A stretch of DNA of 64,000 nucleotides from Dermatophilaceae bacterium Soc4.6 (GTDB lineage: Bacteria; Actinomycetota; Actinomycetes; Actinomycetales; Dermatophilaceae): positions 3,782,001 through 3,846,000 of the forward strand of contig JAZGVH010000002.1 of NCBI GenBank assembly GCA_039889245.1, in the 5' to 3' direction. Every line of letters begins with the position of its first letter. Within the stretch, counting starts at the first letter, position 1. Shown here one piece after another: positions 52,390 through 62,996 of the stretch. The notes under the pieces were generated by a model. That model saw only the letters and a program-made list of their open reading frames with translations. It was not told where the DNA came from and made no database searches. The position numbers and the translations under genes were made by a program.

Positions 52390-54756
52390 TCAGCGGCGAC
52401 GGGGCAGGCGCTGCGCCACCACGGCCCACCAGCGGGCCGGTAGCTGGGTCGTCGTGCCCGCGTGCGCGCTCCACCAGCCGACACCGGCGGCAGGGACGAA
52501 GAACGCGCGCAGGCGCTGCGGCAGCGGGCGGCTCTGCGAGACCGCCTGGGTGATGACCTCGACGTCGGGGTGGAGGTCGACCGCGTCGACCCCGGGCCGG
52601 GCGTAGCGGGTGCGTTCCACCGTGGCGACGACCCGGCTGATCGACGCGTCGACGTCGTCGTCGAGGTAGCCGTGCTTCACGTAGTGGGCCCGCCACTCCC
52701 GCAGGGTGCCGCCGCTGGGTGGGTGCAGACCCAGGTCACCGAGCCGCGAGACCAGCTCGGCCCACTGGGCCTCCGCGAGGGCGGTGGCGTCGGCCGCGTG
52801 AGCGCGGCGCCGTCGGTGGACGAGCCGCGCGGTCAGGGGCAGGACCAGCGACCCGAGGAGCCCGAGCAGGAGGGCCAGCACGACGAGGCTCACGGGTGAG
52901 GTCAGCACCCCGAGCACGCGGTCACCGAGCGCCGGCGAGGCCACTGCTCCGGAGTCGGCCTCGGGGAGCGGCTTGCGGCCCGTGCCCGAGGTGGGTGCCC
53001 CGGTCGACGTGGCGCTCGCACCGGGTTCGCGACCCCCGCTCGGGCCCGGGGTGGCGTCGGGCAGGACGGTGTAGGCAGGGACCGAGCCGGTGCGCTGCGC
53101 CGGAGTCGGCTCGAACCGGAGCCACCCGGCCCCGGCGAAGTAGAGCTCCGGCCACGCGTGGGCATCCGCGGACCGCACGGTGTAGACGCCGTCCGTGGCC
53201 GACCCCGGCAGGAAGCCGATCGCCATCCGGGCTGGGATCTCGCGGGCGCGGGCCATCATGATCATCGCCGTCGCGAACTGGACGCAGTAGCCCTGTCTGG
53301 TCGTGAGGAAGCTGACGACGGGGTCGTCGACCACAACCCCCCGCGCGTCCTTCGGGGGAGGCGGCAGCGTCAGGGAGTAGGTGAAGTCGGGCCCACGAAG
53401 GTAGGTCTGGATGGCCACGGCCGCGTCCCACGGAGTGTTCGCCGCGCCGGCGACCTTCGCGGTGAGCGCACGCACCTGCGAGGCCGAGCCGGGGTCGAGC
53501 GCGAGCGACCCGCTCACCAGTGGGTCGGTGTCGCCGGAGTCCCCTCCGGCGATCCCCGCCCGCAGCTGCGCGGCGGCGACGTCGACCTCCTCGTAGCTGA
53601 CGGTGTAGGCCGCGGGCCGGGACCGCACGAACAGGTCACCCGTGTCGGTGTCGGCCGACCACGCGGTGTCGCCGAGGTCGGCCGTCGACACCGGCTGCGG
53701 GGCCGCGACGTGGGGGGCGTCGAGCGAGTTGCTGGTCACCGAGACGGTGCGTTCCTGCACGGAGACGTCGGGAGAGATGCGGGACCCGGCGGTGAGCCGA
53801 CGCGAGGGGAAGTCGGTCGGCCCGCTGCGCCACTGGCCGTCGACATAGGTCGGGGCGACGACGACGCGCAGGGGAGGCGGGGTGCCGGGGGCCGTCGTGC
53901 GGTAGGTGACGACAGGGTTGAGCGATCCGCTCTGCAGGCTGCGGGTCAGGTCGAGCGTCGAGGAGAATCCCACCCGGCCGCCGCGACCGACGGCCTGGTC
54001 GCTGCGCCCCAGACCGTCCAGCACGAACCGGGTCGGCAGGTGGGGGAGCACCGCGGGCAGCACCACCGCGGCAGCGAGGCCCGCCACCGCCAGCCGCCGG
54101 GCGCTCGACCCGAGTCCGGACAGGGCGCCGACCTCGGCGTCCTCGAGGTTCGTCGGGGTGCGCGGCGAGGCAACCGTGGTCGACCAGCGACGCACCGCGG
54201 TGCTCGTGGTGCGGGTGACCAGGAGCAGCCAGGCCAGCGCGGCCACGAGGAAGTATCCCGGTGCGAGCGACGACCCGCTGTTGGCGACGGCCGTGAGGAA
54301 GACGGCCAGGAGGGGGAGCCCGGCGACCGCCGGCGCCTGCCGGGTCACGCCGACGTAGTCGACGACGAGGGCGAGGACCGTGGTGACCGCGACGAGCATG
54401 GCGATGACGCCCGTAGTGGTCGGGATGGGTGCGGCATACCGCTGCATCACCTGGGTGACGTCCGTCGTGAGCGTCACGACGGGCTCGACCGTCCAGGACC
54501 CGGGCAGCCCACCCCGCAGGCTGTCCGGCACGGTGAGCAGGAGCACGGCCTCGGCGCCGACGGCCAGCTGTCCGAGCAGGACCAGCACGTCGTGGGTCGT
54601 CCACCGGCGCAGGAGCACCCCCGCCCCGCTCACGGCCAGGCCGCACCACAGGCTCGGCGCCAGCCACGACCCGGAGACCGTCAGGGTCGTGAGGCCGAGC
54701 GCCGCTGACAGCGTCGCCACCAGGGCGAGGGCGGCATCCAGGGCGCGGGACCTCAT
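52390..54756 (-). CDS. Transglutaminase-like membrane protein (DUF3488/DUF4129 type)
   Basis: 788 residues. Five to six membrane helices fill the first 240 residues (DUF3488). A periplasmic-side part follows, with a papain-fold transglutaminase core at about 470-560: Cys in RQGYCVQFATAMIM, His in SADAHAWPELYF and Asp/Glu in GWLRFEPTP. A further helix lies near 635 (SLVVLALLLGLLGSLVLPL), then a cytoplasmic C-terminal domain. It probably works outside the membrane as a protease, amidase or cross-linker. Its ATG overlaps the DUF58 stop (ATGA). MoxR, DUF58 and transglutaminase genes often occur together. Confidence 0.9.
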   Translation of the reverse strand: MRSRALDAALALVATLSAALGLTTLTVSGSWLAPSLWCGLAVSGAGVLLRRWTTHDVLVLLGQLAVGAEAVLLLTVPDSLRGGLPGSWTVEPVVTLTTDVTQVMQRYAAPIPTTTGVIAMLVAVTTVLALVVDYVGVTRQAPAVAGLPLLAVFLTAVANSGSSLAPGYFLVAALAWLLLVTRTTSTAVRRWSTTVASPRTPTNLEDAEVGALSGLGSSARRLAVAGLAAAVVLPAVLPHLPTRFVLDGLGRSDQAVGRGGRVGFSSTLDLTRSLQSGSLNPVVTYRTTAPGTPPPLRVVVAPTYVDGQWRSGPTDFPSRRLTAGSRISPDVSVQERTVSVTSNSLDAPHVAAPQPVSTADLGDTAWSADTDTGDLFVRSRPAAYTVSYEEVDVAAAQLRAGIAGGDSGDTDPLVSGSLALDPGSASQVRALTAKVAGAANTPWDAAVAIQTYLRGPDFTYSLTLPPPPKDARGVVVDDPVVSFLTTRQGYCVQFATAMIMMARAREIPARMAIGFLPGSATDGVYTVRSADAHAWPELYFAGAGWLRFEPTPAQRTGSVPAYTVLPDATPGPSGGREPGASATSTGAPTSGTGRKPLPEADSGAVASPALGDRVLGVLTSPVSLVVLALLLGLLGSLVLPLTARLVHRRRRAHAADATALAEAQWAELVSRLGDLGLHPPSGGTLREWRAHYVKHGYLDDDVDASISRVVATVERTRYARPGVDAVDLHPDVEVITQAVSQSRPLPQRLRAFFVPAAGVGWWSAHAGTTTQLPARWWAVVAQRLPRRR

Positions 54757-56015
54757 CGGCGCACCAGCCCGCGGGTCGTCAGGGCGGCCCAGGCTGAGGC
54801 CATCGAGCCGCCGGCGCGCACCGTGACGGCCGACCAGCCGCTGAGGTGCAGCAGCTCGGCCAGCGCCCGGGCCTCACCGTCGTGGCCGGCCCCACCAGCA
54901 CCCGGCCCGTCGCCGAAGCTCGCGCTGTCGAGGACGACCGCGAGACCGGTGCCACCCGACTGGCGCAGGGAGGCGACGCGTCGGAAGGCCTCGTCGTCGT
55001 GGTCAGCCAGCACTGCGACGACGAGGCCACCCGTGGCCGCGACCGTCCCGGCGGCGCGCACGAGCTCGTCGAGGGCCCGGTCGTCGCTGGTCGAGGCCTC
55101 GGCCAGCATCTCGAGGGCCGTGTCGAGCTCGGCCACCGAGGCCACCACTCCCGAGCGGATGCTCTCGGCGCTGACGAGGTGCACGGCATACCCTGCGTCG
55201 GCGAGGTGGGTGAGCAGGGAGGCGACGGCGCTGACCGCCCACTCGAAGGACGACCCGACGCCTGTGCCCTGGTGGCCGGAGGCCCGGGGGTCGAGCAGGA
55301 TGACGGCCCGGCGGCGGGCGGGGCGGTCCTCCTGACGGACCATCAGGTCACCGGTGCGGGCGGTGGCCGGCCAGTGGATGCGGCGCAGGTCGTCACCGTC
55401 GCGGTACTCGCGGATCGACTGGTCGTCCTCTCCGTGGAGGGAGACCATGTGCGGCGTCTCACCCTCCGTGCCGAGACCGCTGCCCGCAGGGGTGCCGCCG
55501 GTCAGGGGGTGGATGCGGGGCAGCACGACGACCTCGTCGGTTCCTCCGACCTCGGCGAAGCGGTTGGTCAGGCCAAAGGCGTCGCGCACCTGCACGGTGA
55601 GCGGTCCGAGCGTGTGCCGACCACGCAGGTGGGACCGGATGGCGTAGTCGATCTGGCGCCGCTCGCCGGTGGACATGCGCCCGAGCAGGAACCGTGGTCG
55701 GTCACCCAGCACGTAGTCGAGCCGCTCCTCGACGAGCATGAGGGGGGAGCGGTGCACCGAGGTGTTCTCGACGACGACCGTGACCGTCGCCAGCTCGTCG
55801 ACCGCCACCCGGCTGGGCAGCAGGCGTCGCTCGATGCGCAGGTCGGTCGGTCGACGTCTCGCCGTGAACGCCGCCGCGAGGGGGAGCACGAGGAGCAGGA
55901 CCCCTACGCGGCTGATGTCGGGGAAGCCCAGCCCCCACCCGCACAGCAACAGCGTCACCCCGGCAGCCGCGAAGGCCTGTCCGCGGGTGGTGAGGACATC
56001 GCGCAACCTGCTCAC
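54753..56015 (-). CDS. DUF58 domain-containing membrane-anchored protein
   Basis: 420 residues from GTG 56015. Two N-terminal membrane helices (FAAAGVTLLLCGWGLGF, ISRVGVLLLVLPLAAAF) precede a beta-rich region and the DUF58 core with EYRDGDDLRRIHWPATARTGDLMVRQ near residue 215. A von Willebrand A-like fold follows (AVILLDPRASG, VVAVLADHDDEAF), whose metal site looks incomplete. The family works with MoxR AAA+ ATPases, perhaps as a client or co-factor in maturing surface enzymes. It starts 11 bp after the moxR stop and overlaps the transglutaminase gene by four bases. Confidence 0.9.
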   Translation of the reverse strand: MSRLRDVLTTRGQAFAAAGVTLLLCGWGLGFPDISRVGVLLLVLPLAAAFTARRRPTDLRIERRLLPSRVAVDELATVTVVVENTSVHRSPLMLVEERLDYVLGDRPRFLLGRMSTGERRQIDYAIRSHLRGRHTLGPLTVQVRDAFGLTNRFAEVGGTDEVVVLPRIHPLTGGTPAGSGLGTEGETPHMVSLHGEDDQSIREYRDGDDLRRIHWPATARTGDLMVRQEDRPARRRAVILLDPRASGHQGTGVGSSFEWAVSAVASLLTHLADAGYAVHLVSAESIRSGVVASVAELDTALEMLAEASTSDDRALDELVRAAGTVAATGGLVVAVLADHDDEAFRRVASLRQSGGTGLAVVLDSASFGDGPGAGGAGHDGEARALAELLHLSGWSAVTVRAGGSMASAWAALTTRGLVRR

Positions 56016-56026
56016 CCCCCGGTGGT

Positions 56027-57043
<1,017 letters not shown>

Positions 57044-57108
57044 GCTCGTCCCCTTGCGGCCGGTGCTGGATGTGCGGTGGGTGCCCGAGAGGGCATGCGG
57101 AGATCTTC

Positions 57109-57124
57109 CCCCACTTCCCTCCAC
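57109..57124 (-). promoter_or_regulatory. MraZ-like box facing moxR
   Basis: On the minus strand GTGGAGGGAAGTGGGG gives two TGGAG/TGGGG units exactly 10 bp apart, very like GTGGAGGAAAGTGGAG on the plus strand at 57342. It lies upstream of moxR, so MraZ could control both divergent units. Confidence 0.4.
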
Positions 57125-57341
57125 CCAACCAGCGACAACCGACATCGGTTCCCACTTCTGACCGGTCGGGGGCGTCTGCGGCCGGTTCCGGCCCGCGGAG
57201 GGGCCTCGAGCGGAGGGTCTGGCTCGCCGGACGCTCCGGTCCGTCGCGAGGGTCCACCACTCCACTCCACCGGCGCTGACCTGCGAGAAGACGGCGTCCG
57301 CTGCCTATTGAAAGGGACATTCTGCGCGTGAGACGTTGTGT

Positions 57342-57367
57342 GTGGAGGAAAGTGGAGTAGCGTGGAG
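57342..57367 (+). promoter_or_regulatory. Triple MraZ operator upstream of mraZ
   Basis: GTGGAG occurs at 57342, 57352 and 57362, each 10 bp apart on one helix face. This matches the known MraZ operator design (in E. coli three TGGGN units with five-base spacers). It ends 56 bp before mraZ and is the expected autoregulatory site for the dcw cluster. Confidence 0.8.
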
Positions 57368-57423
57368 CCCGACGGAGGAACGTGGATCGCCGTCACTCGG
57401 GTCGAGACGAGGGGAGGTGACCG

Positions 57424-57855
57424 GTGTTCCTCGGCACCCACACGCCCCTGCTCGACGACAAGGGACGCCTGTTCCTGCCCGCGAAGTTCCGCGACCGACT
57501 GGCCGAGGGCCTGGTCGTCACCAAGGGCCAGGAGCGCTGCCTCTACGTCTACGACCTCGCCGAGTTCGACCGGGTCGCCACGGCGATGCAGCAGGGACCG
57601 ACCTCCAGCAAGGCCGTCCGCGACTACGTCCGCGTCTTCCTCTCCGGGGCGTCTGACGAGGTGCCCGACAAGCAGGGACGGGTCACGATCCCCACCACCC
57701 TCCGCACGTATGCGGGTCTCTCGCGCCAGTGCACGGTCATCGGCGCCGGCAACCGGGTCGAGGTCTGGGACTCGCAGGCCTGGGAGACCTACCTCGGCCG
57801 CACCGAGGCCGCCTTCGCGGAGCAGTCCGAGGAGGTCGTCCCCGGACTCTTCTGA
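57424..57855 (+). CDS. mraZ: Transcriptional regulator MraZ
   Basis: 143 residues from GTG 57424 behind a GGGGAGG site. The protein holds two AbrB-like half-domains: [25 protein letters not shown] and [22 protein letters not shown], each with the D-x-K/Q-G-R motif that contacts DNA. MraZ forms a ring-shaped multimer that binds the 10-bp-spaced repeats before its own gene and represses the cluster. It is the first gene of the dcw cluster and lies 178 bp before rsmH. Confidence 0.96.
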   Translation: MFLGTHTPLLDDKGRLFLPAKFRDRLAEGLVVTKGQERCLYVYDLAEFDRVATAMQQGPTSSKAVRDYVRVFLSGASDEVPDKQGRVTIPTTLRTYAGLSRQCTVIGAGNRVEVWDSQAWETYLGRTEAAFAEQSEEVVPGLF

Positions 57856-58033
57856 GCGTCGCCGTCCCATCCCTCCCACCCCCGCACCCCACCCACCGAC
57901 CCCGCGGCCTCCAGCCGCTCAGACCGTCCCGGGACGACTTCCCCCGATCCGGGCCGGGCCGAGCGGATGGGGACCGGGAGGCCGGACACCCGACCGGCAC
58001 GACGCATACGCACCCCCTCACCGAGAAGGACCG

Positions 58034-59092
58034 ATGACCACGCGAGGCAACCCCGCCGACCGGCACGTGCCGGTCCTGCGCGACCGGGTCGTCGAGCTGC
58101 TGGGTCCGGCGCTGCAGCGCCCCGGTGCGGTCTACCTCGACGGCACGCTCGGCATGGGCGGGCACGCGCTCGCGGTGCTCGAGGCCCACCCGCAGGCCCG
58201 GGTCATCGGCGTCGACCGCGACCACGAGGCGCTGGCGCTGGCAGGCGAGCGGCTCGCCGCCCACGCCGACCGGGTCGACCTCGTCCACGCCGTCTTCGAC
58301 GAGCTGACCGACGTGCTCGCCTCCCTGCACGTCGACGCCGTCGACGCCAGCCTCTTCGACCTGGGCGTCAGCTCGCTGCAGCTCGACGAGGACGACCGCG
58401 GCTTCGCCTACAGGGTCGACGCGCCGCTCGACATGCGGATGGACCAGCAGCAGGGCGTCACGGCCGCCGAGGTCGTCAACACCTACCCGCCCGGCGAGCT
58501 GCTGCGCATCCTGCGCGACTACGGCGAGGAGCGCTTCGCCAAGCGCATCGTCAGCGCGATCGTGCGCGAGCGCGAGACCGAGCCCTTCACCTCGAGCGCG
58601 CGCCTGGTCGAGCTCCTGCGCGGCGCCGTCCCGATGGCCTCGCAGCGCAGCGGAGGACACCCGGCCAAGCGCACGTTCCAGGCCCTGCGCATCGAGGTCA
58701 ACGGCGAGCTCGCCGTCTGGGAGCGTGCTCTCCCCGCGGTGGTCGACGCCCTCGCCGTCGGCGGCCGGCTCGCCGTGCTCAGCTACCACTCCCTCGAGGA
58801 CCGCGTGACCAAGCAGGTCCTCGCCGAGGGCGCCACCTCCAGCACGCCGGCCGGCCTGCCCGTCGAGCTGCCCGAGCACGCGCCCTACCTGCAGCTGCTG
58901 ACCCGCGGCGCAGAGGAGGCGAGCGAGGCCGAGGTCGCCGCCAACCCCCGCTCCGCCTCGGTGCGCCTGCGGGCCGCCCTCCGCACCCGCGCGGGTGGGC
59001 ACCCTGCCACGCGCCGCACGACCCGTCCCGACGGCCGACCTGGCCTGCCGGCGACCCGCCCCACCCGCCCGACCCGCAGGGGAACCCGATGA
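58034..59092 (+). CDS. rsmH: 16S rRNA (cytosine1402-N4)-methyltransferase
   Basis: 352 residues from ATG 58034 with a GAAGGA site. SAM-binding segments are [20 protein letters not shown] and [27 protein letters not shown] and DAPLDMRMD are the signature blocks of MraW/RsmH, with a late [13 protein letters not shown]. It methylates C1402 of 16S rRNA. The C-terminus has a variable Arg/Thr/Pro-rich tail. Its stop overlaps the ftsL-like ATG (ATGA). Family assignment is firm. Confidence 0.96.
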   Translation: MTTRGNPADRHVPVLRDRVVELLGPALQRPGAVYLDGTLGMGGHALAVLEAHPQARVIGVDRDHEALALAGERLAAHADRVDLVHAVFDELTDVLASLHVDAVDASLFDLGVSSLQLDEDDRGFAYRVDAPLDMRMDQQQGVTAAEVVNTYPPGELLRILRDYGEERFAKRIVSAIVRERETEPFTSSARLVELLRGAVPMASQRSGGHPAKRTFQALRIEVNGELAVWERALPAVVDALAVGGRLAVLSYHSLEDRVTKQVLAEGATSSTPAGLPVELPEHAPYLQLLTRGAEEASEAEVAANPRSASVRLRAALRTRAGGHPATRRTTRPDGRPGLPATRPTRPTRRGTR

Positions 59093-59562
59093 GCCAGCAG
59101 ACCGCACTCCGCACCACCGCTCGCGCCGCACCGCGCACGGCGGCCCGACCCGGGCGACGCCCCGCCCCGCTGCGGGTCGTGCCGGGGGCCATCCAGCGCA
59201 CGGGGAACGCCGCCTTCGCCGGGATCTGCGTGGCGCTCATGGTCGCCGGTCTGGTGACCCTGCTCCTGCTCAACACGAGCCTCGCCCAGGGGGCCTTCGA
59301 CCTGTCCGACCTGACGAAGTCGTCGGGCACGCTCACCGACACCCAGCAGCAGCTCACCGCGTCGATCGACGAGCAGCGTTCCCCCCGCTCGCTGGCGGCG
59401 GCCGCCCAGCAGCTCGGGCTCGTGCCGGCACAGAGCATGGCCTTCCTCCGCCTCTCGGACGGCAAGATCATCGGCAGCGCCGAGCCGGCCAGCCCGGCTG
59501 CGCGGCTCACCATCGTGACCTCCCCGACCCCTGCCGGGGCGGCCGCCCCGGTCGGGCGGTGA
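59089..59562 (+). CDS. ftsL: FtsL-like cell division protein
   Basis: 157 residues. A basic Ala/Arg/Pro-rich cytoplasmic N-terminus (1-40) is followed by one membrane helix ([19 protein letters not shown], about 44-62). An external coiled-coil-like part has [39 protein letters not shown], the pattern of FtsL/septum initiator proteins. The place between rsmH and the division PBP is that of ftsL. Sequence conservation in this family is low, so position and topology carry the call. It is coupled to rsmH by ATGA. Confidence 0.85.
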   Translation: MSQQTALRTTARAAPRTAARPGRRPAPLRVVPGAIQRTGNAAFAGICVALMVAGLVTLLLLNTSLAQGAFDLSDLTKSSGTLTDTQQQLTASIDEQRSPRSLAAAAQQLGLVPAQSMAFLRLSDGKIIGSAEPASPAARLTIVTSPTPAGAAAPVGR

Positions 59563-59566
59563 CGAG

Positions 59567-61399
59567 GTGACTGCCCGTCGCCCCCGGGTGGCCAACCCCC
59601 GCCGTCGGGCCCGGACCATGCTCGTCTCCGGGCTCTTCGTGCTCACGGTCTTCGGCGGCCAGCTGCTGCGGGTGCAGGCCTTCGACGCCTCGAGCGTGCA
59701 GAACGCGGCCCAGCAGCGGCGTCTGGCCGACGTGCTGCTGCCGGCCGGTCGCGGCGAGGTGCGCGACACCAACGGGGTCGTCCTGGCCTCCAGCGTCGAG
59801 CGGCGCACCGTCACGGTCGACCAGACGGCGCTGCCGACCTACGCCCGCACCCTCGTGGTCGCGGGGAAGAAGCAGTCCGTCACCGTCGGGGTCGTCGGCG
59901 CCGCCGAGCGTCTGGCCCCCCTGCTGGGCGTGACCGCAGCCGCCCTCGTGCCCCAGCTGACCGGTACGGCGAAGTACCGCCCCATCGCCAAGGAGGTGAC
60001 CCCGCTGACCTGGCGCTCGATCTCGGCCCTCGGCATCCCCGGGGTCTACAGCGAGCTCACCACGAGGCGGGTCTACCCCGGGGGGCAGTCGGCCGCACCG
60101 CTCGTCGGCTTCGTGCTCGGGGACGGCAGGGCCGGCGGGGGGGTCGAGGTGATGGAGAACTCCGTCCTGCAGGGCACCGCCGGCCGGCAGATCTACCAGC
60201 GCGGCTCCAGGGGCGAGATGATCCCGTACGCGTTGGAGCAGAACGTGCCCGCGACGCCGGGGCACGACGTCAACCTCACCATCGACGCCGACCTCCAGTG
60301 GTTCGCCCAGAACGCGATCGCCAACACGGTGACGAGCAGCAAGGCCCTGTCGGGCTACGTCGTCGTGGAGGAGGTCAAGACGGGCAAGCTGCGGGCGGTG
60401 GCGTCCTACCCCACCTTCGACCCCGACCACGCGGGCAAGGCCACGACGTTCCAGCTGCAGAACCACGCCTTCGAGGACGTCTACGAGCCGGGCTCGACCG
60501 GCAAGGTCATGTCGATCGCCACCGCGATCGACCAGGGAAAGATCACCCCGGAGACCAAGCTCGTCGTCCCGAACCGCCTCCCTCGCTCCGGTGAGGCCTT
60601 CCGGGACGACGAGGACCACGCGACCCTCAACCTCACCGTCGCGGGTGCGCTGGCCAAGTCGAGCAACATCGGCACCATGCTCGCGACGGAGGGTGTCGCC
60701 CCGGCTGCCATGGAGGCGTCGTTCCGCAAGTTCGGCATCGGTACCCTGTCCGGCGTCGGCTACCCCGGCGAGTCGCCGGGCATCTTCGCCAAGGCCGCCG
60801 ACTGGAGCGGCACCCAGCGATACACCACGCTCTTCGGTCAGGGCTACTCACTCAACGCCATCCAGGCGACAGGGGTCTACCAGACCATCGCCAACGGCGG
60901 CGTGCGCATCCCCCCGACCCTCATCGAGAGCACGACCGCCGCCGACGGCACCGTCACGCCCACCCCCCAGCGGCAGGGCACCCGGGTCGTCTCGCAGCAG
61001 ACGGCGACGCAGGTGTCGCAGATGCTCGAGGAGGTCGTCGGTCCGAACGGCACGGCGCCCAAGGCCAAGATCGAGGGCTACCGCGTGGCCGGCAAGACCG
61101 GCACGGCCAACCGCTACGACCCCACGGTCGGCGGCTACAGCGGCTACACCGCAAGCTTCATCGGCTTCGCCCCCGCAGACGACCCCAAGTACGTCATCAG
61201 CGTCACCCTCCAGAAGCCGCTGCAGGGCCACTTCGGTGGGCAGCTGGGGGCGCCGATCTTCCAGAAGGTCATGACCTACCTGCTGCAGCGGCACCAGATC
61301 CCGCCCTCCGGCCAGCTCGCGCCGGTCCTGCCGCTCAAGTCCGACACGGCCTGGGACCCCCAGGACCCCGCGGTCCTCAATGGCACGAAGCGGAACTAG
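59567..61399 (+). CDS. ftsI: Division-specific penicillin-binding protein (FtsI/PBP3)
   Basis: 610 residues from GTG 59567, four bases after the ftsL stop. An N-terminal membrane helix (MLVSGLFVLTVFGGQLL, about 18-34) anchors it. A class B PBP dimerisation domain follows with GRGEVRDTNGVVLASS. The transpeptidase domain has S310-T-G-K in EPGSTGK, the S365-S-N triad and K510-T-G in AGKTGTA. It cross-links septal peptidoglycan with FtsW. No PASTA domain is present. The gene sits in the standard dcw order. Confidence 0.96.
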   Translation: MTARRPRVANPRRRARTMLVSGLFVLTVFGGQLLRVQAFDASSVQNAAQQRRLADVLLPAGRGEVRDTNGVVLASSVERRTVTVDQTALPTYARTLVVAGKKQSVTVGVVGAAERLAPLLGVTAAALVPQLTGTAKYRPIAKEVTPLTWRSISALGIPGVYSELTTRRVYPGGQSAAPLVGFVLGDGRAGGGVEVMENSVLQGTAGRQIYQRGSRGEMIPYALEQNVPATPGHDVNLTIDADLQWFAQNAIANTVTSSKALSGYVVVEEVKTGKLRAVASYPTFDPDHAGKATTFQLQNHAFEDVYEPGSTGKVMSIATAIDQGKITPETKLVVPNRLPRSGEAFRDDEDHATLNLTVAGALAKSSNIGTMLATEGVAPAAMEASFRKFGIGTLSGVGYPGESPGIFAKAADWSGTQRYTTLFGQGYSLNAIQATGVYQTIANGGVRIPPTLIESTTAADGTVTPTPQRQGTRVVSQQTATQVSQMLEEVVGPNGTAPKAKIEGYRVAGKTGTANRYDPTVGGYSGYTASFIGFAPADDPKYVISVTLQKPLQGHFGGQLGAPIFQKVMTYLLQRHQIPPSGQLAPVLPLKSDTAWDPQDPAVLNGTKRN

Positions 61400-61405
61400 T
61401 AGCCT
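61400..61405 (+). promoter_or_regulatory. Possible internal leaderless promoter TAGCCT before murE
   Basis: TAGCCT follows the ftsI stop directly and ends seven bases before GTG 61413, matching the leaderless pattern in this window. No ribosome-binding site is seen there. Confidence 0.35.
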
Positions 61406-61412
61406 CGCCGTC

Positions 61413-62996
61413 GTGTCGTCTCCGCGCCCCCGCCGCACCCCCGGGGTCTCCCTCGACGTGCTGTCGGCCCTCGTGGGCGCGTCCCCCACGCCACCCACGC
61501 CGCCCACGTCCATGGCGGGCTCCGTCGTGGTCACCGGCGTGACCCTGGACTCGCGCACAGTCCGCCCCGGCGACCTGTATGCCGCCCTGCCGGGCCTCGC
61601 CACCCACGGTGCGGTCTTCGCCGCGTCGGCCAGGGACCGGGGCGCCGTCGCGGTCCTCACCGACCTCGCCGGAGCGTTGCTGCTGCGCGAGGCGGACGTC
61701 GACCTGCCGGTCCTGCTCGTCGAGCAGCCGCGAGCGGTGCTCGGCGACCTGGCCGCGCAGGTCTACGGCCGACCGACCGAGGCCCTCGCGCTGGTGGGCA
61801 TCACGGGCACCAACGGCAAGACGACGACGGCCTACCTCGTCGAGTCGGGGCTGCGCCACCTGGGCGGGTCGATCGGTCTCATCGGCACGGTCGAGACGCG
61901 CATCGGCACCGACCGGCTCCCGTCGGCGCGGACCACCCCCGAAGCCCCTGACCTGCACGCGATCTTCGCCCTGATGCGCGAGGCCGGCACCTCGGTGGCC
62001 GTCATGGAGGTCTCGAGCCACGCCTTGGCCCAGCACCGCGTCGACGGTGCCGTCTTCGACGTGGCCCTCTTCACCAACCTCTCGCAGGACCACCTCGACT
62101 ACCACCACGACATGGAGCACTACTTCGCGGCCAAGGCCGGTCTCTTCACGCCCGCGCACAGCCGCCGCGGGGTCGTCTGCGTCGACGACGAGTGGGGCCG
62201 ACGTCTGGCCGGGACCGCCGCGGTGCCCGTGACCACCCTCGCCACCCACCCCGGCGACGCCGCCGACTGGCACGTGCACGGCCTCGACGGGCCCGACTTC
62301 AGCCTGCACGGTCCCGACGTCGTGCTCGCCCTGTCCTGCCACCTGCCCGGCGACTTCAACGTCACCAACACCGCGATGGCCGCCGTCACCCTCATCACCC
62401 TCGGTCACGACCCGGCCGCCGTGCAGGAGGCCATGGCGCAGGAGCCCGCGGTCCCCGGGCGGATGGAGCGCGTGCGGGCCACGACCCCGAGCGACAGCGA
62501 CCCCCTCGCGGTCGTCGACTACGCCCACACCCCCGACGCCGTCGGGGCCGCCCTGCGGGCGCTGCGCCCGACCACCGCCGGGCGCCTCGTCGTCGTCCTC
62601 GGCGCCGGCGGAGACCGCGACCGGGGCAAGCGTCCCGCCATGGGGGCAGCGGCGGCCCAGTGGGCCGACGACGTGTTCATCACCGACGACAACCCCCGCA
62701 CCGAGGTCCCCGCCACCATCCGGGGTCAGGTGGAGGAGGGCGCCCGGGCCGTCCTCTCGTCGCACGTCGGCCGTGCCCCGACGGTCGCGAACCTCGAGCG
62801 CCGGGCGCTCGCGATCGCGGCGGCGGTGGCGCGGGCCCGCGAGGGCGAATCGCCCTCTGGCAACACCGTCCTCGTCCTCGGCAAGGGCCACGAGAGCGGC
62901 CAGGACATCGGGGGCACCATCCACCCCTTTGACGACCGGGACGCCCTGCGGGCAGCCTTGGACGGCACGCCCTACCGACCGGAAGACCCTGCATGA
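61413..62996 (+). CDS. murE: UDP-MurNAc-tripeptide synthetase MurE
   Basis: 527 residues from GTG 61413; an in-frame ATG at 61380 inside ftsI would add 11 residues. The N-terminal domain has VTGVTLDSRTVRPGDLYAALPG. The ATP loop is ITGTNGKTTTA (130-140). Further Mur ligase motifs are MEVSSHALAQHRV, FTNLSQDHLDYH and the C-terminal VVDYAHTPDAV. The specificity motif is DNPR (426-429), which in characterised enzymes selects meso-diaminopimelate rather than lysine. It adds the third residue to the peptidoglycan stem peptide. The stop overlaps the murF start (ATGA). Confidence 0.95.
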   Translation: MSSPRPRRTPGVSLDVLSALVGASPTPPTPPTSMAGSVVVTGVTLDSRTVRPGDLYAALPGLATHGAVFAASARDRGAVAVLTDLAGALLLREADVDLPVLLVEQPRAVLGDLAAQVYGRPTEALALVGITGTNGKTTTAYLVESGLRHLGGSIGLIGTVETRIGTDRLPSARTTPEAPDLHAIFALMREAGTSVAVMEVSSHALAQHRVDGAVFDVALFTNLSQDHLDYHHDMEHYFAAKAGLFTPAHSRRGVVCVDDEWGRRLAGTAAVPVTTLATHPGDAADWHVHGLDGPDFSLHGPDVVLALSCHLPGDFNVTNTAMAAVTLITLGHDPAAVQEAMAQEPAVPGRMERVRATTPSDSDPLAVVDYAHTPDAVGAALRALRPTTAGRLVVVLGAGGDRDRGKRPAMGAAAAQWADDVFITDDNPRTEVPATIRGQVEEGARAVLSSHVGRAPTVANLERRALAIAAAVARAREGESPSGNTVLVLGKGHESGQDIGGTIHPFDDRDALRAALDGTPYRPEDPA

